Part shown: positions 23,322 through 32,629 of the stretch, one piece after another
Layout: each line of letters starts with the position of its first letter
Position numbering within the stretch: position 1 is the stretch's first letter
NCBI GenBank assembly: GCA_951804985.1
Contig: OX638133.1
Coordinates: 36,667,963-36,731,962, forward strand
Direction of reading: 5' to 3'
DNA: 64,000 nucleotides
Source: Dryomyza anilis
Lineage: Eukaryota > Arthropoda > Insecta > Diptera > Dryomyzidae
Made by a program: the position numbers and the translations under genes
The notes under the pieces: model-generated
Seen by the model: the letters and a program-made list of their open reading frames with translations, nothing else
The model's database searches: none
What the model was told of the DNA's origin: nothing

Positions 23322-23965
23322 CTGAAAAATTAATTTTTAAGTAAAGAAAGGTTTATTCATCAAAAATGGGATTTAGAGTGAACAATTTATTTTTAAGTGA
23401 AACTTTGATTTCTAAGTAAAAATAAGATTTTTTTTTAATGAAAAATGTATTTAGAGTTAGAAATGGATTTTCAGTGCAAAATTTCATCTTAGATTATTTT
23501 GAGTGAATTGTGACTGACAAATGGATTTTTGAGAGAAAAATAGATTTTTTAATGAAAATTTAATTTTTGAGTGAAAAATGGATTTTTGAAAAAAAAACTG
23601 AATTCTTAAGTAAAAAAATGTATTTTTGAATGAAAAATTAATTTTAAAATGAAAAATGAATTTTTAGGTAATAAATGGATTTTTGAGTGTAACTTTGTAC
23701 TTCTAGTAAAAAATGGATTAAAGGGAGAAAAATGTAATTTGTGAGTAAGAAATGGAATTTCAAGTTAAAAATGAATTTTAAATGAAAAATTTAAGATAAA
23801 TTAATTTCTTAGTGTAAGAAATGGAATTTTGAGTGAATAATTTATTTTAAAGTGAAAAATTGATTTCTATATTAAATTTTTATTTTAAGTGAAAAATAAA
23901 TTGTGTGAAATTTAAATTTTAAAGCATTTTTACTGAAAAATGGTTGTATGAGTGAAAAATGGCTA
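23322..23965 (+). repeat. Degenerate minisatellite, ~18-20-bp unit
   Basis: Some thirty imperfect repeats of a unit like GAGTGAAAAATGGATTTTT, with indels and substitutions. No reading frame stays open. The other copy of the host element (5615-6760) lacks it, so the array expanded in this copy. Confidence 0.7.
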
Positions 23966-24289
23966 TTTGGCATAATGTATGAAATAATAAATCATAAAAT
24001 GTATTCCAGAACTTAATCCCATTACTCATGACTTATGAATATATAATACATAAAACATGTGTAAACATATGCATAATTTTATTTAATTAATCATAGCTAT
24101 TGATTTTTACTATATACATATATTATGAATAAACATCAAATCATTATGATTACTTATTCTTGGCTAGATATCATGATAAAATGTATGCGTATAATATATG
24201 ATTTATGAGAACATTTCTCTCCGTGTAGTATAAATCAAATCATGTATGGGTTGATGCAAATGCTTAAATAATAACATACATAGCCTCTA

Positions 24290-24480
24290 CACCAACCGAC
24301 AGTTTTAGAGGCACTACACAGTTTTACAGCCACACACAATTTAAAATTCACTACAAAGTATTCAGGTACTGTTGGAGTGATCTTATTTGACGTTGGAACT
24401 CGCAACGAGTGTTTGTCAATTCAGTTTGTCGCATCTATTTTCCGTACATCGTGCGTATAACTATCATGACATGGATATTC
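24290..24480 (-). repeat. Dispersed repeat shared with 58740-58985
   Basis: Read on the minus strand: CGCACGATGTAC, CAACAGTACCTG, TTTGTAGTGAATTT, AAAACTGTGTAGTGC, TCTAAAACTGTCGGTTGGTG. The same order is present on the plus strand at 58740-58985, where the TGTAGTGAATTTAAAACT part is repeated. No coding sequence. Confidence 0.6.
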
Positions 24481-24834
24481 TTCCCCCTTATTTGTGCCTA
24501 ACATTCCCCTTGCATTATACATAGCCCTATTAGTGGTTCAAACTTCGAAAAACAAGGTAGTACAAGTAGTAAAATAAAATAAAAATAAAATTAAATAAAA
24601 AATATATAAAAAAATAAATAAAAATATAATAAATAAAAAAAAACCTTTCTTTTCATCGGTGTTCTAATTTCCCTTAATTTTTTTCAAGTAATTTATTAAT
24701 TAAAATAAAAAAACATTTATTATATCCAATTAAATTTCATTTAGGTGAAATAATTAATTATTAATTGTATTGATACATTTGTTTGCTATGTTTACACATA
24801 TATTTTTGTCTGTGTATATTTATGCATTTCGAAT
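24481..24834. other. Intergenic, low complexity
   Basis: Contains an A-rich AAATA-type low-complexity block at 24570-24640. It lies just upstream of the second secreted-protein gene. Confidence 0.4.
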
Positions 24835-24842
24835 TATAAAAA
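24835..24842 (+). promoter_or_regulatory. Candidate TATA box for the second gene
   Basis: TATAAAAA 81 bp before the ATG. The implied start of transcription would give a leader of about 50 bp. In such AT-rich DNA this may be chance. Confidence 0.3.
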
Positions 24843-24915
24843 ATACAAAAGATTTAAATACAAGCCAAAAACATGTAAAACTTCTTAGTTTACTCTAGAT
24901 CAGCTTCAAAACAAG

Positions 24916-25758
24916 ATGTTGCCACAACGTCTGGTTCGCCTACTCATCATAATTTCAGTATTTTGTTTTAACTGTGTTCTATTGAAAAAACCAAAACAAA
25001 AACCTTCAGCACGTTTTACCCCGCTACTGCTGTCATTACCAGGTCTAACTCATATTGCATATGACGATAAAATTGCAACGTTAAATGCTTTACTACCGGC
25101 TGCACCACCACCACGTCAATCAATAACCGCCGCTGCCAGACAACCACCAGTCAGTCAAGATCTAATCTTGCAAGCGATGCGTTTGGGACAACGTCCTTAT
25201 TATGCACAACAAGCCAGTTACTATCCAGTGAATCGGCCAGTACAACAGTTTGATTATCAACCACAAGCACCTGTCTCATTGGTACCAATGCAACAATTGT
25301 ATGCACCAATGGTACCACTCCACAATAACAATGTTGACTTACAGTTATTGGTATTATTGCTTTTGCAACTGGCTGCTGCAAATAATTTGGCTCAGGCACA
25401 AAATGGAGCTGCTGTCACACCTTTGATAGCACCCGCGACAATGCTTGATGAGTTGGAGACAACAACCACCACTCAAAATCCCTTTGAAAATATTCCAGTG
25501 CGTCCAGTGTTGCAAGATGAAACAGCTGCAATTAGTGAAGACTCAAATACAGAGCATACTGTGGACTCATCTTCCAGCGACACATTAGCTGATACGGATT
25601 CTATAGATTATCGCGAGGAAGATCTTATCATTGGCGATAGCAAACCAGACGCAGATTCAGTTTATGTGACAGCTCAAGATCCAGTCATCAAAATGGTTTC
25701 ATTGAACTCGAAATTTATAAACTCCTATAAAAGAAAAAATGGAATTAAACAGTTATAA
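24916..25758 (+). CDS. Small secreted Pro/Gln/Ala-rich protein
   Basis: An uninterrupted frame of 280 residues. The first ATG gives a clear signal peptide (basic MLPQRLVR, hydrophobic core LLIIISVFCF at 9-18), followed by a lysine-rich KKPKQKP stretch at 24-30. Residues 60-135 are rich in Pro, Gln, Ala and Tyr, with YY and PMQQLYAPM-type words. Residues 141-155 form a Leu-rich hydrophobic segment (LQLLVLLLLQLAAA) too biased to call a transmembrane helix safely. Residues 170-240 are acidic and Ser/Thr-rich (ETTTTTQNPF, then SSSSDT). The tail is basic. Composition differs sharply from surrounding AT-rich DNA and fits real coding sequence. I recognise no domain. It resembles secreted structural proteins of fly eggshell or cuticle in general composition only. 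It follows the large gene in the same orientation with about 3 kb of repeats between them. Confidence 0.82.
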   Translation: MLPQRLVRLLIIISVFCFNCVLLKKPKQKPSARFTPLLLSLPGLTHIAYDDKIATLNALLPAAPPPRQSITAAARQPPVSQDLILQAMRLGQRPYYAQQASYYPVNRPVQQFDYQPQAPVSLVPMQQLYAPMVPLHNNNVDLQLLVLLLLQLAAANNLAQAQNGAAVTPLIAPATMLDELETTTTTQNPFENIPVRPVLQDETAAISEDSNTEHTVDSSSSDTLADTDSIDYREEDLIIGDSKPDADSVYVTAQDPVIKMVSLNSKFINSYKRKNGIKQL

Positions 25759-25783
25759 AATTATAATATTCTAAACTAAAATT

Positions 25784-25844
25784 AATAAAATTAAATCCAC
25801 AGTACAAAATTTCAGTTAAAAAAAAATCAATGTCCACAAATAAA
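25784..25844 (+). terminator. Poly(A) signals of the second gene
   Basis: AATAAA at 25784-25789 and again at 25839-25844, 26 and 81 bp after the stop. Either could serve. The second leaves a more usual 3' UTR length. Confidence 0.5.
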
Positions 25845-26619
25845 AACTTTAAAAAAATTATATTAATTAAATATTCTTTAGTGGTATTGTGACCATTCTG
25901 AATAATTTTGAGAAAGTAAGTAAATCATTCTGTATAACAAGTTTTTGCTAAATTTGGGTTAGCTTATGTTAGGTCAGTTCTTGGAAAGTTAATTTTTGGT
26001 TTTATAAATAAGTTAATAAAAATTAACTGTAACAGATTGGTTGTGCTGAAATAAAAGGTGTTTTTTTCAGATATAAGACGTAAAGACTGCATAATTCGCT
26101 GACTTGCATATAGGTCATATAACGTTTTTTAATATGTATTTCTTTGGAGTATGTATCGTGTTTTTTAAGTATATCGTATAAATTATGCGCGCGTTATTAA
26201 CCATTTTTAATTATTCTTTTAAATTGATGTTTGTCGATTTTAATTCATTAACAATATCTAGATATTCTTTGTTATTGTGTTGAAATTCAATTCATGACAG
26301 TGGCGTATTCAAGATATCTGAATAGAGGGACCGTGCCTGGGACCTATTCCGAAGATATGAGTTTAGTCGCTTTAATGTGCAAAAATATCCCTCGGTTTGT
26401 TGCGGTTGAGATAGTTAGTAATTTTTGAGAAGCTGAGAAGTGTTGATGCGTAATACATATTTTGGATGACTGGACCACAGAATGATAATCATTTTTGATT
26501 AAAAATTTGGGTAGATATGTAAATAAAATCCTAAAAGCAAAAATGAAACAAATTTTATTAATCGATAAAATAAAAATATTATGAAATTTTTTATCAAGAA
26601 AAAAAAACAATGTTCAAAA
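25845..26619. other. Intergenic, no gene seen
   Basis: AT-rich sequence up to the TA target of the mariner element. Short open frames only. Confidence 0.45.
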
Positions 26620-26621
26620 TA

Positions 26622-27914
26622 AAGGGTTTTTCACTAAGAGCGCTACAAAAGTAGCAAAAACGGTTTTGGATATCAATGAAATTCTTTATTCCTGTAAAAG
26701 TACGTTCGATGCCATTATGTATGGAACTCGATTTCTTTTGCATGGCCACCACGGGCACGCTTGCAGAAGTCCAGACGCTGAACCCAATTTTCAACGGTTT
26801 TCAAGCATAAATCGGCCGATACTACTGCAATTTCACGTTCGATATTCGTACGAAGTTCATCAATCGTCGCTGGCTTGTTGGCATAGACCATAGACTTGAC
26901 GTGACCCCACAGGAAATAGTCTAACGGCGTCAAATCGCACGACCGAGGCGGCCAATCGACTGGACCATTTCGTGAGATAACACGTTCTCCAAACTTGGTT
27001 TCCAATAAATTGATTGTGGCATTCGCTGTGTGGCTTGTGGCGCCGTCCTGTTGGAACCACATGTCATCCAAGTCCATATCATCCAATTGGGGCCAAAAAT
27101 ATTCGGTTATCATTCAACGGTAGCGATTCCCATTCACAATAACGTGCCGGTCTTGATCATCACGGAAGAAGTACGGCCCAATGACGCCGGCCCATAAACA
27201 GCACCAAACCGTAATTTTTTCGGGATGCAATGATGACTCATGGGGTACGTGTGGATTGCTTTCTGACCAATAACGCATATTTTGTTTATTGACGAAGCCA
27301 TTCAGCCAGAAATGAGCCTCATCGCTGAAGATGATTTTTCGATGAAAATCCGAATCATTTTCAAGTTGTTGCTCAGCCCAATTCACGAACATACGACGCT
27401 TCTGGTGGTCAAGCGGCTTCAGTTCTTGCGTCAATTTGATATTGTAAGGATGTAGGCCAAGATCTTTTCGCAAAATTCGCCACAAGGACGTCACAGAGAT
27501 ACCCAATGCTTGAGAACGACGTGTTAGAGACACATTTGGGCTTTCTTCAACTGAAGCCTCAGCGACAGCAATATTCTCGACACTACGGGCACTTCTTTGT
27601 CTCACTGGCACGGGAACATTTTGTACTGTGCCTGTGGTTTCAAATTTGTCCACTAGACGCGCAATTGTTGATCTGCTAGGACGATTATGACGAACATAAA
27701 TTGGACGTAGCGCTCTTAACGTTGGGGCCACTGACTCCGAATTTCGGTAGTAAATTTTAATAATTTCGACTCGTTGTTTGGCTCGTATATCTCATGTATC
27801 ATCATGAAATGGCAAACCTTACTGAAGAGAAATGTCAAAAGAGCGGCAAGAAATATGGCGTCGTTTCCTTTCCCTGTCGCTCTACTTTTGTAGCGTCCCT
27901 GTTGAAAAACCCTT
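26622..27914 (-). mobile_element. Tc1/mariner element, DD41D type (rosa-like)
   Basis: A 1293-bp element with TIRs AAGGGTTTTTCA...CGCTACAAAAGTAG at both ends and TA duplications at 26620-26621 and 27915-27916. It carries one transposase frame on the minus strand. The spacing of the second and third catalytic Asp is 41 residues, the DD41D class first described from Ceratitis rosa. A separated terminus of the same family is at 14585. Confidence 0.9.
26715..27795 (-). pseudogene. DD41D mariner transposase, one stop and one frameshift
   Basis: Two blocks in the same frame, 27731-27114 and 27113-26715, are separated only by a TGA at 27116-27114. The frame continues upstream of 27731 (KQRVEIIKIYYRNSES), but the likely initiator ATG at 27795-27793 is out of frame by one base, so a small indel lies at about 27779-27790. 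Motifs in order: an HTH region (SRSTIARLVDKF and the second SVTSLWRILR), first Asp in IFSDEAHFW, second Asp in WFQQDGATSHTA, third Asp in CDLTPLDYFLWG. Total length of about 355-360 codons is near the family norm. All three catalytic Asp are kept, so inactivation looks recent. It would bind the TIRs and cut and paste at TA. Confidence 0.88.
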
Positions 27915-27929
27915 TATTAATAGATACAA

Positions 27930-28460
27930 AAAAAATATTATTCGACAAAAACAGCAATGTTCGAAAAAATTGGCAGGAAAAACCATCGTAATATTCGAAA
28001 TCTAAATTTCCAACAAACAATTTGTATACGAAAAAACAACAATGTTCGAAATTTTTTAAAAAAAAATGGTTAAATAAATTTTTGGACGACAAAAGTTCGA
28101 AAACAAAAAAATATTATTCGACAAAAAAAATTCAATGTTTTTATATCGATAAAAATGTTTCAAAAAATTCAAAAAATATTACAAAAAAATGATTCGACAA
28201 AAACAATAACGTTAGAAAAATATGGAAAAAAATTCAAAAAAAAAACCAACGTAATGTTCAAAATATACACAAAAATTTTATTCGAAAAAACAACCATATT
28301 CGAAAATTTTCAAAAAAATGTTAAATTCGAAAGCATTATCGAAATTATTATTTTCCAACATAAAAATATTATTCGTCAAAAAAAAAACAAAGGTTCAAAA
28401 AAAAAAGAAATGTTCGAAAACAACATTCTCCAACAAAAAAACTTGTATTGTTTCTCCTAT
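27930..28460 (+). repeat. Degenerate minisatellite (TTCGACAAAAACAA type)
   Basis: Imperfect repetition of ATTCGACAAAAACA and AATGTTCGAAAAA words. The inverse type occurs at 31311-31565. The pair could be arms of one large foldback-like structure later filled by Helitrons, or two independent arrays. Open frames within are compositional. Confidence 0.55.
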
Positions 28461-29467
28461 TAATTTTTACAACAACAATAATTCTTTGTAAATGCGACTA
28501 AATATCTACTAACAACTTTTAAACACAGATATTAAAATAAATGATTTGTATAACTCTCAAAGAAATACGATTATTTTTAGAACTAAAGTATATCTCTAAA
28601 CCAAAGACCATTATTATTTAAAAAAAAAATATCTCAATCAAAGACCAATTTTTTTTAAATTTAAATATTTGCAAAGCAGAATTCCACGGCGTTTTAAAAC
28701 GCATAACCATCAATTTTCTAGTAATTCTAGAAACATCTTATTGAAATCGGTCCGGAACTATAAGTACTATAAGCGTAAAAACACAGTACAATACAAAACT
28801 TGTTATTTCGTAGTGATGATTTTTAATATTATCAGTTATAAAATTATTTTTAGCAAAAAATAGTAGTGCAAATTTTCATACGGAACGTCCGGTCCGTGAT
28901 TTATTCTGTGTTTTTTTACGATATAACTATAGACTTTGGGAACAAAGTATATTTTCTCAGCTATATTTTTATCTAATATAAAAGAATAATTTGATGCAAA
29001 AAATATTAAAAAAAAAGCGATGTAATAATTTGTATACGAAATTTTTGGACCCCCTCGGGAATTTTTAGGCGATTTATTATTAAAAGACTTCAGAAAAAAA
29101 CGTGTAAATATACAAAGAAAGCACATGATTTCAAATAATTTTTTATGATATTATTTACAAAAATAATTTGTACTCAAAATTTGATGAATTTTTGGAATTT
29201 CCACATGAACCTCGACAAGCAATTCAGTTTTTGTCCCGTCCGAATCGACAACTATTTAATTTATGTCTATTGATCTACAGTATAGAATTCTCTAGTTTGC
29301 AAAAAAACTATTTGAATACTACTATTTTGCTGGTACAAAAATCAATGCAAGTAAATTTATTAATTTCCCTTCTAGATATTAAAGTTTAAAGTGTACGAAT
29401 ATCCTGTCCGGAACCGCAGTAAATGCAGATATGAAATTTATACAACTTTTAAAGTTTTATTTTACAC
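28461..29467. other. Intergenic, no gene seen
   Basis: AT-rich, single copy within the window. No coding signature. Confidence 0.4.
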
Positions 29468-30187
29468 TAGAATTTATAGATATAAAGCGATTTTATTAAT
29501 ATAAAAAAACATTATTAATATTTTTTATATCAGGGGCCCGTGCTTCGCTGTGGAAATTTTTATTGGTTTTATAAATGTAGTAACCAAATAATAATTCTCC
29601 GCCAAAACAACTTTTCTCAAAGACAATTCAGACAGTAGAATATTTCGACCTAGAATTCTACCCTGTAGAAATCTTCGCCGTAAAATTCTACCCCCATAGA
29701 ATGCTTTACCGTAGAATTCTTCCCGGTAGAATACTTTCCCGTAGAGTTTTTCCCAGTAGAAGTTTTAGAGTAGTTAGTTTTAATGTGGTGAGTTTTAGTG
29801 TGTTGAATTTTTAGTTTAGTGAATTTTTAGTGTGGTGAGTTTTAGTGTGGTGTGTTTTAGTGTGGTGAGTTTTGGTGTGGTGAGTTTTAGTGTGACGAGT
29901 TTTAGTGTGGTGAATTTTTAGTGTAGTGAGTTTTAGTGTGGTGAGTTTTAGTGCGGTGCGTTTTAATGTGGTGAGTTTTAGTGTGGTGAATTTTAGTTTT
30001 TTGTTTCATCTTTTTAGATTGTGTATGTGCTGAGTTATGACGTTTTGAAAGTTTAGGTTGTATGGGAGGTACCACGCCCCTTTGTCCAATCCCGCCCATA
30101 TATAGCCTATGACACCCTCCGGACTCCTTAGTATCCTGTGGAAAAATTTCAGTTAAATCGGTTCTGCGGTTTAGACGTGATGCTGGA

Positions 30188-30249
<62 letters not shown>

Positions 30250-30290
30250 CGACAGACTGACAGACGGACCAAGAGTTTTATATATATAGA
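29468..30290 (-). mobile_element. Non-autonomous Helitron 1, 3' end damaged
   Basis: On the minus strand it begins TCTATATATATAAAACTC at 30290 (preceded by A on that strand), followed by a CTGT microsatellite, CGTCTAAACCGC-type head and GGGCGGGATTGGACAAAGGG. A minisatellite of CACACTAAAACTCAC follows (plus strand 29770-29995), then GAATTCTACGG repeats and AAGCACGGGCCCCTGATAT. Compared with 44225-45374, the terminal hairpin is missing, with CACTAG joined straight to the ATAGATATAAAGCG block. No Rep/helicase is encoded. Confidence 0.78.
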
Positions 30291-30615
30291 TAGATGAATA
30301 TGCCAATGGGGGTTCTCTGTCCCCCAGTGTTTATCTCTCCGTAAATACGCCACTGCATACAGATCAAAATCATTTAGAAATGAAATAAAATAAATTGTAT
30401 CATTATAAGAGACTTCTTTCTATACGTAATACTTAACATATCTAAAAGGTATTCAGTCAAGAATAGTCTCCTCAGACATATTGTCGTACATATGAAAAAA
30501 GACACAAGTTCTGCGAAGTACTGTCAATAGCTTTATGCATAAAATAAAAGTCTTGGATATGTCCATTGTTAAGAGAACAAGTATGTAAATCAGCTTACTG
30601 AAATATCCTATCCTA
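30291..30615. other. Intergenic between Helitron copies
   Basis: AT-rich sequence with no recognisable feature. Confidence 0.4.
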
Positions 30616-31310
30616 TCCTATTAATATAATAAATCTGAATGTTGGTTTGTTGGTTTGTCCTTTTGTTTGTTTGTTCCACTTCTCCGTCTAAACGGCTGAT
30701 CCGATTTTCTTGAAATTTTTACCACAGATGCGGTATGGACTGGAAGGAATGATAGGATATATATGGGCGGGATTGGACAAAGGGGCGTGGCACCTCCCAT
30801 ACAACCTAAACTTTTAATACGATATAACTCGGCACTTTCACCAGCTACGAACATGAAACAAAAACTCAAATACAAAAAAAAAAATTAAAAACAAAAAAGC
30901 AAAAGCACAAAACAAAAGCAAAAATACAAAAACAAAAGCAATCACGTTTGTTCCGCTTCTCCGTCTAAACGGCTCATCCGATTTTCATAAAACCACATTT
31001 TACCACAGATGCGGTATGGTCTGGAAGGAATGATAGGCTATATATGGGCGGGATTGGACAAAGGGGCGTGGTACCTCCCATACAAACTAAACTTTCAAAA
31101 CTATATAACTTGGCACTTATACCAGCTACGAACATGAAACAGAAAACTCAAATACAAAAAAAAAATTTAAAGCAAAAACACAAAAGCAAAAACAAAACAA
31201 AAGCAAAAATACAAAAACAAAAGCAAAACATAAAACAAAAATCCAAACTAAAGGAAAATCAAAAAATGAAAGAAAAAGAAAAACAAAAAAAAAATCAAAA
31301 ACAAAAGCAA
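30616..31310 (+). mobile_element. Helitron 5' region with two tandem head units
   Basis: Begins at an A^TC junction (30615/30616) with TCCTATTAATATAATAAATC, the alternative 5' end of this family. Two head units follow (about 30655-30950 and 30951-31310), each with CCGTCTAAACGGCT(G/C)ATCCG, ACCACAGATGCGGTATGG, ATATATGGGCGGGATTGGAC and a CAAAAGCAAAAA-rich tail. The expected minisatellite and 3' end are not directly attached. They may be represented by 31921-32629. Confidence 0.72.
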
Positions 31311-31565
31311 AAACATTTTTTTTTCGACATTGTTTTTTTTTTTTTTTTGGAAAATGGTGATTTTGACCATTGCCTTGGTTTTGTCGACCAGAAATTTTTT
31401 TAACATTTTTTTTTCGACATTTTTTAAACATTGTTGTTTTTGTTGAATATTTTTTTTTGGAAAATGTCGATTTCGACCATTGCGTTCTTATTGTCGTCCA
31501 AACATTTTTTTTAACAATTTTTTTTTTCGAAATTTTTCGAACATTGTTGTTTTTGTAGAATATAT
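31311..31565 (-). repeat. TTTTTCGACATT-type minisatellite
   Basis: Inverse of the words at 27930-28460 (TTTTTTCGACATT, GAACATTGTTGTTTTTGT). Two GGAAAATG(G/T)(T/C)GATTT units are about 125 bp apart. Non-coding. Confidence 0.5.
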
Positions 31566-31574
31566 ATATATATA

Positions 31575-31920
31575 TTTAAATTTCGAATAGACGTCAAAAC
31601 TGCTGAACCGAATTGAATAAAATTTTGGCGCAATATGTATGTTGGGCCTGGGCAGAGTATATGCTATATCTCGGTAAGATCGGTGGACTGGGCGTGGCAC
31701 CTCCCATATAACCCAAAAATTCAAAACACATTATATCATCAATTGGGATAGCAAATTTAATTAAATTTTGGTCAGCGTTATTTTTAACCATTCTAAACGG
31801 TTTCGCCGAATGTGGGAGTGATTGGACCATTGGGCGTGGCACCCCCCATAGAAGATACATTTTACATTACGTGTATGTCAACAGTTATTATAGTGATATC
31901 AAGATATTTCACACCAGGTT
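31575..31920 (-). repeat. Diverged Helitron head module
   Basis: GACGTCAAAACTGCTGAACCG, CTATATCTCGGTAAGATC and GGGCGTGGCACCTCCCATA parallel, in order, the head of the neighbouring Helitrons (ACGTCTAAACCGCTGAACCG, CTATATATGGGCGG, GGGGCGTGGTACCTCCCATA). A second GGGCGTGGCACCCCCCATA occurs at 31833-31851. It is an older or different subfamily. The strand is uncertain. Confidence 0.5.
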
Positions 31921-32629
31921 AACAACCACCCAAAATTCTTTAAACTCACCACACCAAAATTCCCCACATTGAAATTCACCACACTAAAACTCACCACATT
32001 AAAACTCACCACAATAAAATTCACCACACAAAAATTCACCACACTAAAACTCACGACAAAAAAACTCACCACAAAAAAATCACCACACTAAAACTCACCA
32101 CACTAAAACATCTACTATGAAAAACTCACCACACTAAAACTAACCACACTAAAATTCACCACATTAAAATTCACCACACTAAAACTCACCACATTAAAAC
32201 TCACCACAATAAAATTCACCACACAAAAATTCACCACACTAAAACTCACGACAAAAAAACTCACCACAAAAAAATCACCACACTAAAACTCACCACACTA
32301 AAACATCTACTATGAAAAACTCTACGGGGAAAAATTCTACGGGAAATAATTCTACAGGAAACAATTCTACCGTGATGAATTCTACGGGAAGAATTCTACC
32401 GGGAGGAATTCAACGGGAAAGCGTTCTATGGAGAAGAATTTTACAGAGAATATTTCTATTGGGAAGAATTCTACGGCGAAATGTTCTACGGGGAAGAATT
32501 CTAAGGGGAAGCGCAGTCTGCGAAAGAATTGTCCTTGAGAAAAGTTGTTAAGGCGGAGAATTATTATTTGGTTACTACATTTATAAAACCAATAAAAAAC
32601 TTCAACAGCTAAACACGGGCCCCTCATAT
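31921..32629 (+). mobile_element. Helitron 3' part, truncated by a younger Helitron
   Basis: ACTAAAACTCACCAC minisatellite (31940-32310) containing a longer internal duplication (31980-32110 against 32180-32310). A GAATTCTACGGG minisatellite follows (32315-32500), then GGCGGAGAATTATTATTTGG and CACGGGCCCCTCAT. The sequence stops at 32629 exactly where the next Helitron begins with A^TC, so the younger element inserted into this tail. Confidence 0.75.

Larger units (their letters stand above)
22766..24226. mobile_element. CGGAG-type TIR element with nested SINE and minisatellite
   Basis: The left end ACACGGAGAAAA (22766-22777) is the inverse of the right end TTCTCTCCGTGT (24215-24226). Sequence next to each end matches the copy at 5615-6760. 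The interior has a full SINE-A insertion (22874-23183) and a degenerate minisatellite (23322-23965). No transposase is encoded. Confidence 0.75.

Noticed and set aside
31930..32310. CRISPR-like spaced direct repeats
   Set aside because: Units are contiguous and degenerate with no unique spacers, and the genome is eukaryotic. It is a Helitron minisatellite.
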